Assembly: GCA_002315655.1 (NCBI GenBank)
Contig: DCHO01000016.1
Span: 1 to 22,464 of the forward strand
DNA: 22,464 nt
Origin: Christensenella sp. UBA1750
GTDB lineage: Bacteria; Bacillota; Clostridia; Christensenellales; UBA1750
Direction: 5' to 3'
The position numbers and the translations under genes are program-made. Of the stretch, positions 1 to 7,801 are shown one piece after another (the first letter of the stretch is position 1; each line of letters begins with the position of its first letter). The notes beneath the pieces are model-generated. The model was not told the origin of the DNA. It made no database searches and saw only the letters and a program-made list of their open reading frames with translations.

Positions 1-18
1 GGATCAAACTCTCATATT
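1..18 (-). rRNA. 16S rRNA, 5' end only (partial)
   Basis: Read on the minus strand, the first bases give GAGAGTTTGATCC, the universal 5' end of bacterial 16S rRNA. Only about 13-20 nt of the gene is present and the rest lies beyond the left edge. The exact mature 5' end cannot be fixed from sequence alone. Confidence 0.85.
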
Positions 19-222
19 TGATCTTGCAAGCTCAAGCTTTTTACGCTTTGCGCTTCTTTTAGCTTCTAAGCCCTTTCGGCTTTTCAGCTATCTTGTCCGT
101 ATTTTGGAATTAACTTCGCTTCAATTCTTGGTGCATCTCTGCACCCTTCTTCTTTGCCTTGTCTTTTCTCTATGTATCGTTTTCAAGGTTCGCTTCGCCG
201 CCATTTCGTGGCGACAGTCGAT
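19..222 (-). other. rRNA operon leader (5' external transcribed spacer)
   Basis: This region lies between the rRNA promoter and the 16S 5' end and has no credible gene. It contains small hairpins: GGTGCA-TCTC-TGCACC at 131-146 and AAGCC/GGCTT near 68-82. These are typical of rRNA leaders, which carry processing and antitermination signals; I did not identify specific nut-like boxes. Confidence 0.6.
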
Positions 223-251
223 ATAATAGCAAAGTCCGTGTTGTTTGTCAA
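223..251 (-). promoter_or_regulatory. rRNA operon promoter (leftward)
   Basis: On the minus strand, TTGACA (246-251) is followed by a 17-nt spacer and TATTAT (223-228). It points at the 16S start. The -35 is perfect and the upstream side carries four T6/A6 tracts (see the phased A-tract entry). Confidence 0.85.
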
Positions 252-255
252 CACC

Positions 256-292
256 TTTTTTCACTTTTTTCTGTACTTTTTTCATCTTTTTT
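256..292 (-). promoter_or_regulatory. Phased A-tracts / UP-like element upstream of the rRNA promoter
   Basis: Four A6 tracts (on the minus strand) occupy 256-261, 265-270, 277-282 and 287-292. Their starts are 9, 12 and 10 bp apart, close to one helical turn, immediately upstream of the rRNA -35. Such tracts usually bend DNA and contact the RNA polymerase alpha C-terminal domain (known for rRNA UP elements). The function here is inferred. Confidence 0.6.
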
Positions 293-387
293 GAAATCCC
301 GAACATTTGAATCAACAGTCCTTCAAACGCACTAGATTATACCGAACGATCACGAAATATTCCCTGTAATACTCCGTTTCCGAAGCC

Positions 388-416
388 TTGATTTTTCCGC
401 TCACATGACCTATACT
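388..416 (+). promoter_or_regulatory. Promoter of the DUF1015-rubrerythrin-phosphoglucomutase group
   Basis: TTGATT (388-393), a 17-nt spacer and TATACT (411-416) lie 35 nt upstream of the first gene's start. It is divergent from the rRNA promoter. Confidence 0.6.
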
Positions 417-450
417 CAATACAACAAATGCTTTGCGAGGAGTTTTGCCC

Positions 451-1653
451 ATGGAAAGAAATCTTCACAAATATGGTGCTGCCATACCGCAGATTCTGCT
501 TCCTGAAACCGACGACGGAAAATGGGGCTGCATTGCCTGTGACCAATACACATCCCAAACAGAAGTCTGGCAGGAAATCGACGAAACCGTTGGGGCTTCC
601 CCTTCCACACTGCGGCTGGTGCTACCGGAATGTTATCTGCATGAGTCCGACGGGAGCATCCCGATCATCCATAATAAAATGAAGGAATATCTGCGCACCG
701 TTCTGACCCGACGCATCGACGGCTTCATCCTCACCGCCCGCCAAACGCAATCCGGCATCCGCAAGGGGCTGATGCTGTGCGTGGATTTGGAGCAGTACGA
801 TTATTCCGCGGATTCCGTCTCCCGCATCCGCGCCACGGAAGGCACGATCCTTTCCCGCATTCCGCCGCGCCGGAAGGTGCGCGAGGGCGCGGATTTGGAG
901 ATTCCTCATGTGATGCTGCTCATCAACGACAGGGACAAAACGCTCATCGAGCCGCTTTACGCAAAATACGCCGCAAAAGAACCTTTATATAATGTAGATT
1001 TGATTCGGGATTTCGGGCACCTGACCGGCTGGGAGATTGCGAAGGAGGATTTCACATCCATTGAAAGCGCCATAGTAAAGCTGGATGAAGCCCGTAAAAA
1101 CGCGCCGCTCTTTGCCGTGGGCGACGGCAATCACTCTCTGGCCTCCGCAAAATCCGCCTGGGAGATGAAGAAAGCCACCCTGCCGGAGTGCGAATGGGAG
1201 AATCATCCCCTGCGCTATGCCCTGTGCGAGGTGGTCAATCTCTATGACGATGCGCTGCTGTTCGCGCCGATTCACCGCGTACTGACCAACGTAAACGCCG
1301 ATGAATTAAAGAACGTTCTGGAAAATGCCGCCGGGAGCGGCAAAGGTGATGCGGTTTTCGTGACCGAAAGCGAAGGAAGCACCTTAAGCGGGCTTCCCAT
1401 CGAGGTGCTGCAGCCCGCGCTGGACGAATACTTGAAAGCGCACCCCGATACCGCCATCGACTATGTGCACGGTGACGAGGCCGCCGCAACATTAGGACGC
1501 AAAGCCGGCTCCTGTGCCCTGCTGCTGCCCACGCCGGACAAATCCCGCTTCTTTGAGGCCATTGCCAAAGGCCCGCTGCCCCGCAAGGCGTTCTCCATGG
1601 GACAGGCCAACGAGAAGCGCTGCTATTACGAATGCCGCAGGATTACATTCTAA
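451..1653 (+). CDS. DUF1015 family protein
   Basis: This is a 400-residue cytoplasmic protein of the DUF1015 (COG4198) family, recognised from the block RATEGTILSRIPPR (residues 127-140) and the motif GDGNHS (224-229). The latter resembles the DGHHR-type signature of ParB/serine-kinase-like folds. The biochemical role is not established from this sequence. Family members are often found near serine biosynthesis genes, but no serA or serC is visible here. I chose ATG 451 because GAGGAG lies 8-10 nt upstream; an in-frame ATG at 433 lacks a ribosome binding site. It is the first gene of a rightward group with a ferritin-like protein (33-nt gap) and a phosphoglucomutase. Length is normal for the family, with no frameshift. 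Confidence 0.85.
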   Translation: MERNLHKYGAAIPQILLPETDDGKWGCIACDQYTSQTEVWQEIDETVGASPSTLRLVLPECYLHESDGSIPIIHNKMKEYLRTVLTRRIDGFILTARQTQSGIRKGLMLCVDLEQYDYSADSVSRIRATEGTILSRIPPRRKVREGADLEIPHVMLLINDRDKTLIEPLYAKYAAKEPLYNVDLIRDFGHLTGWEIAKEDFTSIESAIVKLDEARKNAPLFAVGDGNHSLASAKSAWEMKKATLPECEWENHPLRYALCEVVNLYDDALLFAPIHRVLTNVNADELKNVLENAAGSGKGDAVFVTESEGSTLSGLPIEVLQPALDEYLKAHPDTAIDYVHGDEAAATLGRKAGSCALLLPTPDKSRFFEAIAKGPLPRKAFSMGQANEKRCYYECRRITF

Positions 1654-1686
1654 GGAAGAAACCACTTTTCAGAGGGGAGCAATCTC

Positions 1687-2175
1687 ATGTTGATTCATAC
1701 TTTTTCAAACAGGGAGGCTCTGCGCATTGCCGTGGAGATTGAAAAGAAGGGCGAACGGTTCTACCGTATGGCGCAGAAGGTCGTAAGCGGCGAAGCCGCA
1801 GACCTGCTGGAAGCCATGGGCAAGCAGGAAAAGCTGCACGCCGCCCGGTTCCAGCAGATGTTGGATGCCGTTTCGGAGGAAGACGAGGAAACCGCACAGG
1901 AATTTGACGACGAGACCAACGCCTATCTTTCCATGATCGCCTCGGAGGTGGTCTTCCCCGGTGGTGTGCTGGCCTCCATGATGAATCACAGGCTGGAAAC
2001 CGCCCGGGATGCCATCCTCATGGCCATCGGGTCGGAAAAGGACAGCATCCTGTTCTATATGCAGATGCTTCTGGAAACAAACGATGCGGAATACAAATCC
2101 GTCTTTTCCTCCATCATTGCGGAGGAAAAGCGGCATTTAAGGGAACTTAATGACCTTATGGAAACCGTGCGATAA
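1687..2175 (+). CDS. Ferritin-like diiron protein (rubrerythrin family, no rubredoxin domain)
   Basis: This 162-residue four-helix ferritin-like protein carries the expected diiron ligands: a Glu in EIEKKGERFY (about residue 19), ExxH (E48, H51), Glu in SEKDSILFY (E117) and ExxH again (E147, H150). The C-terminal rubredoxin Cys4 domain of classical rubrerythrin is absent, so it is the short erythrin-like form (COG1633). Such proteins are linked to peroxide detoxification or iron handling in anaerobes; the substrate here is inferred. ATG 1687 follows GAGGGGAG at good spacing. Its 3' end overlaps the most upstream possible start of the next gene (2150), suggesting translational coupling. Confidence 0.85.
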   Translation: MLIHTFSNREALRIAVEIEKKGERFYRMAQKVVSGEAADLLEAMGKQEKLHAARFQQMLDAVSEEDEETAQEFDDETNAYLSMIASEVVFPGGVLASMMNHRLETARDAILMAIGSEKDSILFYMQMLLETNDAEYKSVFSSIIAEEKRHLRELNDLMETVR

Positions 2176-3919
2176 GTGGGGAGGGTTTTTTACGACTGCG
2201 AAGGAAAAATATCTGCTCTGGCTGAAAAATTTTGCCGATGATGAGGAACTGGTCTCGGAGCTTTCCGCCATTTCCGGCAACGAAAAGGAGATCGAAGACC
2301 GCTTCTATAAGGGGTTGGAATTCGGCACGGCGGGGATGCGCGGGGTGATCGCCTACGGCACCAACCGCATGAACGTCTACAATATCCGCAGAGCCACACA
2401 GGGGCTGGCGGACTTCATCAATAAACAGGGCAAGGCGGAACGGGGCGTGGCCATCGCTTACGATTCCCGCAAATACTCCGACCTGTTCGCAGAAGAAGCC
2501 GCGTCGGTGCTCTGCGCAAACGGAATCACCGTTTACCTCTACGAATCCCTGCGCCCGGTGCCGGTGCTGTCCTTCACCGTGCGGCACCTGAACTGCATTT
2601 CCGGCATCGTCATCACCGCCTCCCATAATCCCAAGGTCTACAACGGCTACAAGGTCTACTGGGAGGACGGCGGGCAGCTGCCCCCGGAGCGTGCCGACGA
2701 GGTGACGGAATGTATCGAAAAGCTGTCCTACACCGACGCGAAGACCATGGATTTGGAGGAGGCCAAGGAAAAAGGGCTTCTGAGCATGATCGGTAAGGAC
2801 GTAGACGACGTTTACATCGAAAAGGTCAAGTCCCTCTGCGTGCAGCCGGAACTCTGCCGCGAGATGGGCAAAGACCTCAGAATCGTCTATTCGCCCCTCA
2901 ACGGCTCCGGCAATGTGCCCGTGCGGCGGATTCTGTCCGAAGTGGGGTTTGAGAACGTGACCGTGGTTCCCGAGCAGGAGAACCCCGACCCGAACTTCAC
3001 CACCGTGGGCGCGGCGCCCAACCCGGAGAACCTTTCCGCCTTTGACTTGGCCAAAGCGTTGGCCGATCAGGTCAATGCGGATGTGATCTTTGCCACCGAC
3101 CCGGACAGCGACCGACTGGGGTGCTTAGTCAAGAAGAACGACGGCACTTACGCGGTGCTCACGGGCAACCAGATCGGCTGTCTGCTGCTGCACTACGTCC
3201 TCTCCGGCAGAAAGGCGGCGGGAACGCTGCCTGACAACGGCGCAATGGTCAAGTCCATTGTCTCCACCGACATGGCTGCGGCTATCGCCTCCGCCTTCGG
3301 GGTCACAACCTACAACGTGCTCACCGGCTTTAAGTTCATTGCGGAAAAGATTCAGATGTTCGAGGACACGGGCTGCAACACCTTCCTGTTCGGCTTTGAG
3401 GAAAGCTACGGCTTCCTCTCCGGCACCTTTGTCCGGGACAAGGATGCGGTGATCGCCTCCATGCTGCTGGCGGAGACCGCCGCCTTCTACAAAAAGCAGG
3501 GCATGACCCTCTATGAAGGACTGCAAAACCTCTACAAAACCTACGGCTATTACAGCGAAAAGGTCACATCCGTGCAATTAGAGGGCATGGACGGGCTGAA
3601 AAAGATGCAGGAATTGATGGTGAACCTGCGCAAAAACCTTCCCACAGAAATCGGTGGGAAAAAGATTGCCGCCATCCGGGATTACAAATCCCTCATCCGC
3701 ACGGAAAGCGCCGGCATTTCCCAGCCGCTTGACACCACGCCATCGGATGTGCTCTATTACGAGCTGGAAGGTACGGGCTGGCTGTGCATCCGCCCCTCCG
3801 GCACCGAGCCCAAGGTCAAGGTCTATGTCAACACCGTGTCCGACACCGCCGAAAGCTCCGCCGCGCTTGCCGAAAAGCTGCTCTCCTCCGCTGTTGCCAT
3901 GATGAATGCCTGTATGTAA
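2150..3919 (+). CDS. pgcA: Phosphoglucomutase / phosphomannomutase (alpha-D-phosphohexomutase)
   Basis: This enzyme interconverts glucose 1-phosphate and glucose 6-phosphate. All four superfamily loops are intact (numbered from 2150): catalytic serine loop TASHNPKVYNGYK (Ser158), metal loop DPDSDR (317-322), sugar loop GFEESYG (415-421) and phosphate loop RPSGTEP (548-554). Length 575-589 aa matches the Firmicutes PgcA type. The start is uncertain. ATG 2150 overlaps the rubrerythrin gene and has only a modest AAGGGA upstream. A much stronger GGGAGGG lies at 2179-2185, exactly 6 nt before an ACG codon at 2192, where homologues would be expected to begin (just before KEKYLLWL). The gene is followed by a strong terminator that overlaps the next gene's ribosome binding site. 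Confidence 0.92.
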   Translation: MTLWKPCDKWGGFFTTAKEKYLLWLKNFADDEELVSELSAISGNEKEIEDRFYKGLEFGTAGMRGVIAYGTNRMNVYNIRRATQGLADFINKQGKAERGVAIAYDSRKYSDLFAEEAASVLCANGITVYLYESLRPVPVLSFTVRHLNCISGIVITASHNPKVYNGYKVYWEDGGQLPPERADEVTECIEKLSYTDAKTMDLEEAKEKGLLSMIGKDVDDVYIEKVKSLCVQPELCREMGKDLRIVYSPLNGSGNVPVRRILSEVGFENVTVVPEQENPDPNFTTVGAAPNPENLSAFDLAKALADQVNADVIFATDPDSDRLGCLVKKNDGTYAVLTGNQIGCLLLHYVLSGRKAAGTLPDNGAMVKSIVSTDMAAAIASAFGVTTYNVLTGFKFIAEKIQMFEDTGCNTFLFGFEESYGFLSGTFVRDKDAVIASMLLAETAAFYKKQGMTLYEGLQNLYKTYGYYSEKVTSVQLEGMDGLKKMQELMVNLRKNLPTEIGGKKIAAIRDYKSLIRTESAGISQPLDTTPSDVLYYELEGTGWLCIRPSGTEPKVKVYVNTVSDTAESSAALAEKLLSSAVAMMNACM

Positions 3920-3935
3920 TCCCCAAGATTCACCC

Positions 3936-3979
3936 AACCTCCTTTCCGAGCATAAAATGATACGGAAAGGAGGTTTTTT
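3936..3979 (+). terminator. Terminator of the pgm group, overlapping the next gene's Shine-Dalgarno
   Basis: A perfect 13-bp stem (3936-3948 with 3963-3975) has a 14-nt loop and runs directly into six T residues (3974-3979). The 3' arm contains AAAGGAGG (3966-3973), which is correctly spaced (7 nt) to serve as the ribosome binding site for ATG 3981. The hairpin could therefore both terminate transcription and mask translation in read-through RNA. Confidence 0.85.
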
Positions 3980-3980
3980 C

Positions 3981-4511
3981 ATGTTCCCTGATTCCTGCAA
4001 ATGTGACAGCCCCTATCTTCTGCTGCGCATCCTGGACACCGTGCCCATCCGCCTCTGCCGTAGGCGGGAAATTCTGCAAACCTGCCGCCCGCTGCCCGAC
4101 TGCTTCCGGCTGGATAATGCCTGTCTCTCCGGCAGCGCATACTTGACCGACCGGCGGTTTTCCAACCGATGCGGCAACGTGAACTTCTCCGCAAGCCTGC
4201 ATCTGCCGCTGTGCGTGACGCTTATAACCTCCTGCGGGCGGCAATGCGTGGAAGGCGAAATCTGTCTCCCCGTCTGCGCGATCCTGCGCTGTTCCGGGCA
4301 CGGAAACGAGCAGATTCTCCCCGAGGTCAGCATCTATGTCCATGATGCGAGGCGGGACTGCGGCGGGCTTTCCCTGTGTCTGGACATCGACGTGACCCTC
4401 TATGTCACCTGCCTGACCCCCGCCGCCCTCTCCTGCACACAGGTTCCCGCCTGTTCTCCCGCGCCGCGTCCCTGTCCGCTGCCGCTCTATCCCGAGCTTC
4501 CCTTTCACTAA
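3981..4511 (+). CDS. Cysteine-rich hypothetical protein
   Basis: I do not recognise this 176-residue protein. It contains 19 cysteines (about 11%), spread along the whole length rather than in CxxC pairs. The pattern is beta-rich with alternating hydrophobic residues, and the C-terminal tail is Pro/Cys-rich and ends in LPLYPELPFH. No signal peptide or membrane segment is seen. A role as a spore-coat or spore-envelope protein is possible given the Cys content, but this is speculation. ATG 3981 has AAAGGAGG 7 nt upstream, though that site is buried in a terminator stem, so expression would need read-through or an internal promoter. An in-frame upstream start at 3906 lies inside the phosphoglucomutase gene and lacks a site. 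Confidence 0.7.
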   Translation: MFPDSCKCDSPYLLLRILDTVPIRLCRRREILQTCRPLPDCFRLDNACLSGSAYLTDRRFSNRCGNVNFSASLHLPLCVTLITSCGRQCVEGEICLPVCAILRCSGHGNEQILPEVSIYVHDARRDCGGLSLCLDIDVTLYVTCLTPAALSCTQVPACSPAPRPCPLPLYPELPFH

Positions 4512-4540
4512 CACCCTTTCTCATCGGAATGCAGCCGCAC

Positions 4541-4564
4541 ATTTCGGCGCAAATTTGCCGAAAT
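4541..4564 (+). repeat. Inverted repeat upstream of the Lrp operon
   Basis: ATTTCGGC (4541-4548) and GCCGAAAT (4557-4564) form an 8-bp stem. A separate palindrome, GCAAATTTGC (4549-4558), is nested within it. There is no T-run, so it is a poor terminator. It lies just upstream of the Lrp operon promoter and could be an operator. Confidence 0.45.
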
Positions 4565-4576
4565 AACGAATTATGC

Positions 4577-4606
4577 GTTGACGATTCGATTCTAATGATG
4601 ATAAAC
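4577..4606 (+). promoter_or_regulatory. Promoter of the Lrp-aminotransferase-rhomboid-racemase operon
   Basis: TTGACG (4577-4582), an 18-nt spacer and TAAACT (4601-4606), 31 nt upstream of the regulator's start codon. Confidence 0.55.
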
Positions 4607-4637
4607 TATTCTGCAAACGAGAAGGAGGGACTTCAAA

Positions 4638-5132
4638 ATGACGCTCAATGAAAAAGAAATGCAAGTTCTGAACCTCATTGCAGAGGACTGCCGCATCGCC
4701 CCTGCAAAGGCCGCCATGCTGCTGGGCTGCACCGAGGAATTTGTTACCGAAACCGTGAAAAAGCTGGAAGCGGACAAGGTGATTGTGGGTTATCCCGCGC
4801 TTGTCAACTGGGACAAGACCCCAATGGAGCAGGTCAAGGCCATCATCGAAGTGAAGGTCACGCCCCAGAGGGACATGGGCTTTGACGCCATCGCCGAGCG
4901 CATCTATAAGTTTGACGAAGTGACCGCCGTGTACTTAATGTCCGGCGCCTACGATCTGCTGCTGGAAGTGCAGGCGGAAACCCTGCGTACCCTTGCCACC
5001 TTTGTTTCCCAGAAGCTCTCGACCCTGGACAGCGTGCTTTCCACCGCCACCCATTTCGTGCTCAAAAAGTACAAGGTGGACGGCGTGATTCTGGAAGACA
5101 AAAAGGAAGACGACAGACTGGCGGTGACTTAG
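4638..5132 (+). CDS. Lrp/AsnC family transcriptional regulator
   Basis: This 164-residue regulator has an N-terminal winged helix-turn-helix (about residues 1-55, LNEKEMQVLNLIAED onward). It also has a C-terminal RAM-type alpha/beta ligand domain (about 65-145), including the typical VTAVYLMSGAYDLLLEV strand. Lrp/AsnC proteins sense amino acids and oligomerise on DNA. It sits 1 nt upstream of an aminotransferase, so it probably controls its own operon in response to an amino acid (inference). AAGGAGGG lies 9-16 nt upstream of ATG 4638. The C-terminal tail is short and charged. Confidence 0.9.
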   Translation: MTLNEKEMQVLNLIAEDCRIAPAKAAMLLGCTEEFVTETVKKLEADKVIVGYPALVNWDKTPMEQVKAIIEVKVTPQRDMGFDAIAERIYKFDEVTAVYLMSGAYDLLLEVQAETLRTLATFVSQKLSTLDSVLSTATHFVLKKYKVDGVILEDKKEDDRLAVT

Positions 5133-5133
5133 G

Positions 5134-6321
5134 TTGAATTACGAAAGCATTGTTTCCCCCGTTGTGCGCGACCTGCCGCCCAGCGGCATCCGCAAATTCT
5201 TTGATATTGTGGCCACCATGCCCGATGCGATCTCGCTGGGCGTGGGTGAGCCGGACTTTGTGACCCCGTGGAACATCTGCGAGTCCGCCATCTACTCCAT
5301 CGAGCAGGGCAAGACCCACTACACCTCCAACTGGGGCACACTGGAATTGCGCCGTGAGATCGCGGAATACTTAAAAATCCGCTGTGGTCTATCTTATGCG
5401 CCCGAAAACGAAATCTTAGTCACCGTCGGTGCCTCCGAGGGCATTGATTTGGCTCTGCGCACCCTTGTTTCCCCGGGGGATGAGGTGCTGGTGCCTGACC
5501 CGTCCTACGTTTCGTATTCCCCCTGCATCAAGCTTGCGGGCGGCGTTCCCGTGGGCATCCGCACGGACGCTTCGGTTTCCTTCCGCTTAATGCCCGAGCA
5601 GCTCAAAGAAGCCATCACCGACAAAACCAAGGTGCTCATTCTGCCCTACCCCAACAACCCCACCGGCGGCATCATGGAAAGACAAGACCTTGAAGCCATC
5701 GCGGACGTTCTGCGCGGCACGGACATCATCGTGATCTCCGACGAAATCTATTCCGAGCTGACCTACGGCGGGCGCACCCATGTCTCCTTTGCCGCCATCG
5801 AGGGGATGTTCGAGCGCACCATCACGCTGAACGGCTTTTCTAAGGCCTTTGCCATGACGGGCTGGCGCATGGGCTATGCCTGCGCCCCGGCCTACCTTGC
5901 CAAGCTCATGTGCAAGATTCACCAGTTTACCATGCTCTGCGCCCCCGTGCAGGGGCAGGCCGCCGCAACCGAAGCGCTCGTCTCCGGCAGAGAATCGAAC
6001 TACGCCTCCGTCAAGAAGATGCGCGAGACCTACGACAGAAGACGCCGCATGATGGTGGAGGGCTTCCGTGCCATGGGGCTTTCCTGCTTTGAACCGCTGG
6101 GCGCGTTCTACGTTTTCCCCTGCATCAAAGCAACCGGCATGACCTCGGAGGAATTCTGCGAAAAGCTGCTCCGGGAGCAGAGGGTGGCCGCCGTTCCCGG
6201 CACCGCCTTCGGGGATTCCGGCGAAGGCTTCATCCGCTGTTCCTATGCCACCTCCACCGAAAAGATCGAGGAAGCGCTGCGCCGCATTGCCGCCTTCGTT
6301 GTTGCCCACAAGGGGGCCTAA
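5134..6321 (+). CDS. PLP-dependent class I/II aminotransferase
   Basis: This is a 395-residue fold-type I aminotransferase of the AspC/PatA-like group. Visible residues are GVGEPDF near the N-terminus, NNPTGG (N174-G179), the PLP-ring Asp in SDEIYSELTY (D203, Y206), the Schiff-base lysine in NGFSKAFAMTGWRMGY (K237), and the C-terminal Arg in GFIRCSYA. The amino donor cannot be told from sequence; relatives act on aromatic, aspartate or branched-chain amino acids. The start is TTG 5134, one base after the Lrp stop codon, with only a weak GGTGA upstream, so translation is probably coupled. It is followed 4 nt later by the rhomboid gene. Confidence 0.92.
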   Translation: MNYESIVSPVVRDLPPSGIRKFFDIVATMPDAISLGVGEPDFVTPWNICESAIYSIEQGKTHYTSNWGTLELRREIAEYLKIRCGLSYAPENEILVTVGASEGIDLALRTLVSPGDEVLVPDPSYVSYSPCIKLAGGVPVGIRTDASVSFRLMPEQLKEAITDKTKVLILPYPNNPTGGIMERQDLEAIADVLRGTDIIVISDEIYSELTYGGRTHVSFAAIEGMFERTITLNGFSKAFAMTGWRMGYACAPAYLAKLMCKIHQFTMLCAPVQGQAAATEALVSGRESNYASVKKMRETYDRRRRMMVEGFRAMGLSCFEPLGAFYVFPCIKATGMTSEEFCEKLLREQRVAAVPGTAFGDSGEGFIRCSYATSTEKIEEALRRIAAFVVAHKGA

Positions 6322-6325
6322 AAGC

Positions 6326-7048
6326 ATGACCCGCATCTATGTCAACCGTGAAAAGCCATACGCAACCTACGCATTTATGGGCATCAACCTTGCGCTGTTC
6401 GCGGTGGAATTGTTCATGCAGTACATCCTGGGCAAGGGCGAGAGCCTGACCCTGCTCACCTTGGGCGCGAAGGAAAACACCCTCATCACCTGCGGGGACT
6501 ACTGGCGACTGCTCACCTGCTGTTTTCTCCATTCGGGCTTTATGCACATTGCCTCCAACATGATCGGGCTTTACTTCTGGGGTCCGCAGGTGGAGACCCT
6601 GATGGGGCGCTTCCGCTTTGTGCTCATTTACCTGTTTTCCGGCATTTTCGGCTCGCTGTGCTCCTACGCCTTCTCCGCAAACTGGGCGGTGGGCGCATCG
6701 GGCGCACTGTTCGGGCTGTTCGGCGCACTGCTCTATTTCCGCACCCGGCACAAGGACGTGTTCAACACCGTCTTCGGGATGCAGGTGCTCGTCATCATCG
6801 GCTTTAACTTGGTCAACGGCTTCATCACCACGGGCGTGGACAACTGGGGGCACATCGGCGGTCTCATCGGGGGCTTCTGCATGAGCTACGTCACCGGCCT
6901 CTACCGCGAAAAGCCCAATCTCCTGCGGGCCCTGGCCTTGGTTGGGCTGATGCTCGGCACCGCCGCGCTGTTCCTGTTCGGAATGTGGAAGTATTCCGCG
7001 CAGATGGGCATCCCCATGTTCACCATCCATCATTTTGAACTGGCATAA
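6326..7048 (+). CDS. Rhomboid family intramembrane serine protease
   Basis: This 240-residue polytopic membrane protein has the rhomboid catalytic dyad: Ser125 in GASGALFG and His176 in DNWGHIGGLIGG. The oxyanion-hole region HSGFMHIASN (69-78) is also present. About six or seven hydrophobic helices are visible, starting at residues 15-35. Rhomboids cleave substrates within the membrane; the substrate is unknown. ATG 6326 has AAGGGGGC upstream and lies 4 nt after the aminotransferase stop, so it belongs to the same operon although its functional link to amino acid metabolism is unclear. A longer reading from 6245 lies inside the aminotransferase gene. Confidence 0.9.
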   Translation: MTRIYVNREKPYATYAFMGINLALFAVELFMQYILGKGESLTLLTLGAKENTLITCGDYWRLLTCCFLHSGFMHIASNMIGLYFWGPQVETLMGRFRFVLIYLFSGIFGSLCSYAFSANWAVGASGALFGLFGALLYFRTRHKDVFNTVFGMQVLVIIGFNLVNGFITTGVDNWGHIGGLIGGFCMSYVTGLYREKPNLLRALALVGLMLGTAALFLFGMWKYSAQMGIPMFTIHHFELA

Positions 7049-7060
7049 AGAAGGACTGCT

Positions 7061-7750
7061 ATGAAGAAGATCGGTCTGGTGGGCGGCACGGGGCCGGAAT
7101 CCACCCTGATGTACTATAAGGAACTCAATTCCCGCATCGACGCCCTGACGGACGGCAAAGCCATGCCCGACCTCGCCGTCGAGAGCGTGGATTTCCGTAA
7201 GGCTTGGGCGCAGGTGTCGGAAGGACGCTACGCAGAGCTTGCGGACTATCTCTCCGAAAAGGTGAACGCTCTCAAATTGGGCGGCGGGGAGGTCATTGCC
7301 CTGACAGCCGCCACCATGCACATCGTCTATGATGAAATCACGGAAAAAACCGGCGTCCCGCTGGTCAGCATCCCTAAGGCGGTGTGTGAGGAAGCGGTTT
7401 CCCGCGGTTACAAAACCGTAGGACTGCTGGGCACCGTCTTCACCATGGAGCAGGACTACATGAAAAAAGACCTGACGGCTGCCGGGATCAAAATCGTTGT
7501 GCCGGATGAGGAAGATCGTCTCCTTGTCGCCAAGCGCATTTATGAGGAGCTGGAAAATGGCATTGTGAAGGAAAGCACGCTTTGTGAGTTCAACGTGATC
7601 CTGTCCAAAATGAAAGCGGAATCCGATATTGAGGCCGTGATTCTGGGCTGCACCGAGCTTCCGCTGCTGCTGACCCCAAAGAACTGCATCCTGCCTGTGC
7701 TGGACAGCGTGGACATTCACCTGAACAAGCTTATTCAACTTTCCGTATAA
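7061..7750 (+). CDS. Aspartate/glutamate racemase family protein
   Basis: This 229-residue PLP-independent amino acid racemase begins with the family signature IGLVGGTGPEST. The second catalytic cysteine is present in ILGCTELPLL (C197). At the first catalytic position the usual Cys (as in xCNTxH) is replaced by Thr82 in LTAATMH, and the usual Asn is Ala. A Thr/Cys pair is the pattern reported for E. coli YgeA-type L-Asp/Glu racemase, which suggests similar chemistry (inference). It is the last gene of the operon, 12 nt after the rhomboid gene. With an Lrp regulator and an aminotransferase upstream, a role in D-amino acid or amino acid turnover is likely. Confidence 0.88.
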   Translation: MKKIGLVGGTGPESTLMYYKELNSRIDALTDGKAMPDLAVESVDFRKAWAQVSEGRYAELADYLSEKVNALKLGGGEVIALTAATMHIVYDEITEKTGVPLVSIPKAVCEEAVSRGYKTVGLLGTVFTMEQDYMKKDLTAAGIKIVVPDEEDRLLVAKRIYEELENGIVKESTLCEFNVILSKMKAESDIEAVILGCTELPLLLTPKNCILPVLDSVDIHLNKLIQLSV

Positions 7751-7801
7751 ATGAAATGCCCGGTGTTCCGGGTTCTGCGTTCCCTCCATTGTGCCAATTA
7801 A

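Noticed and set aside
121..315. 64-residue leftward reading in the rRNA leader
   Set aside because: Lies across the rRNA promoter and leader; Lys/Arg-rich by base composition, with no ribosome site.
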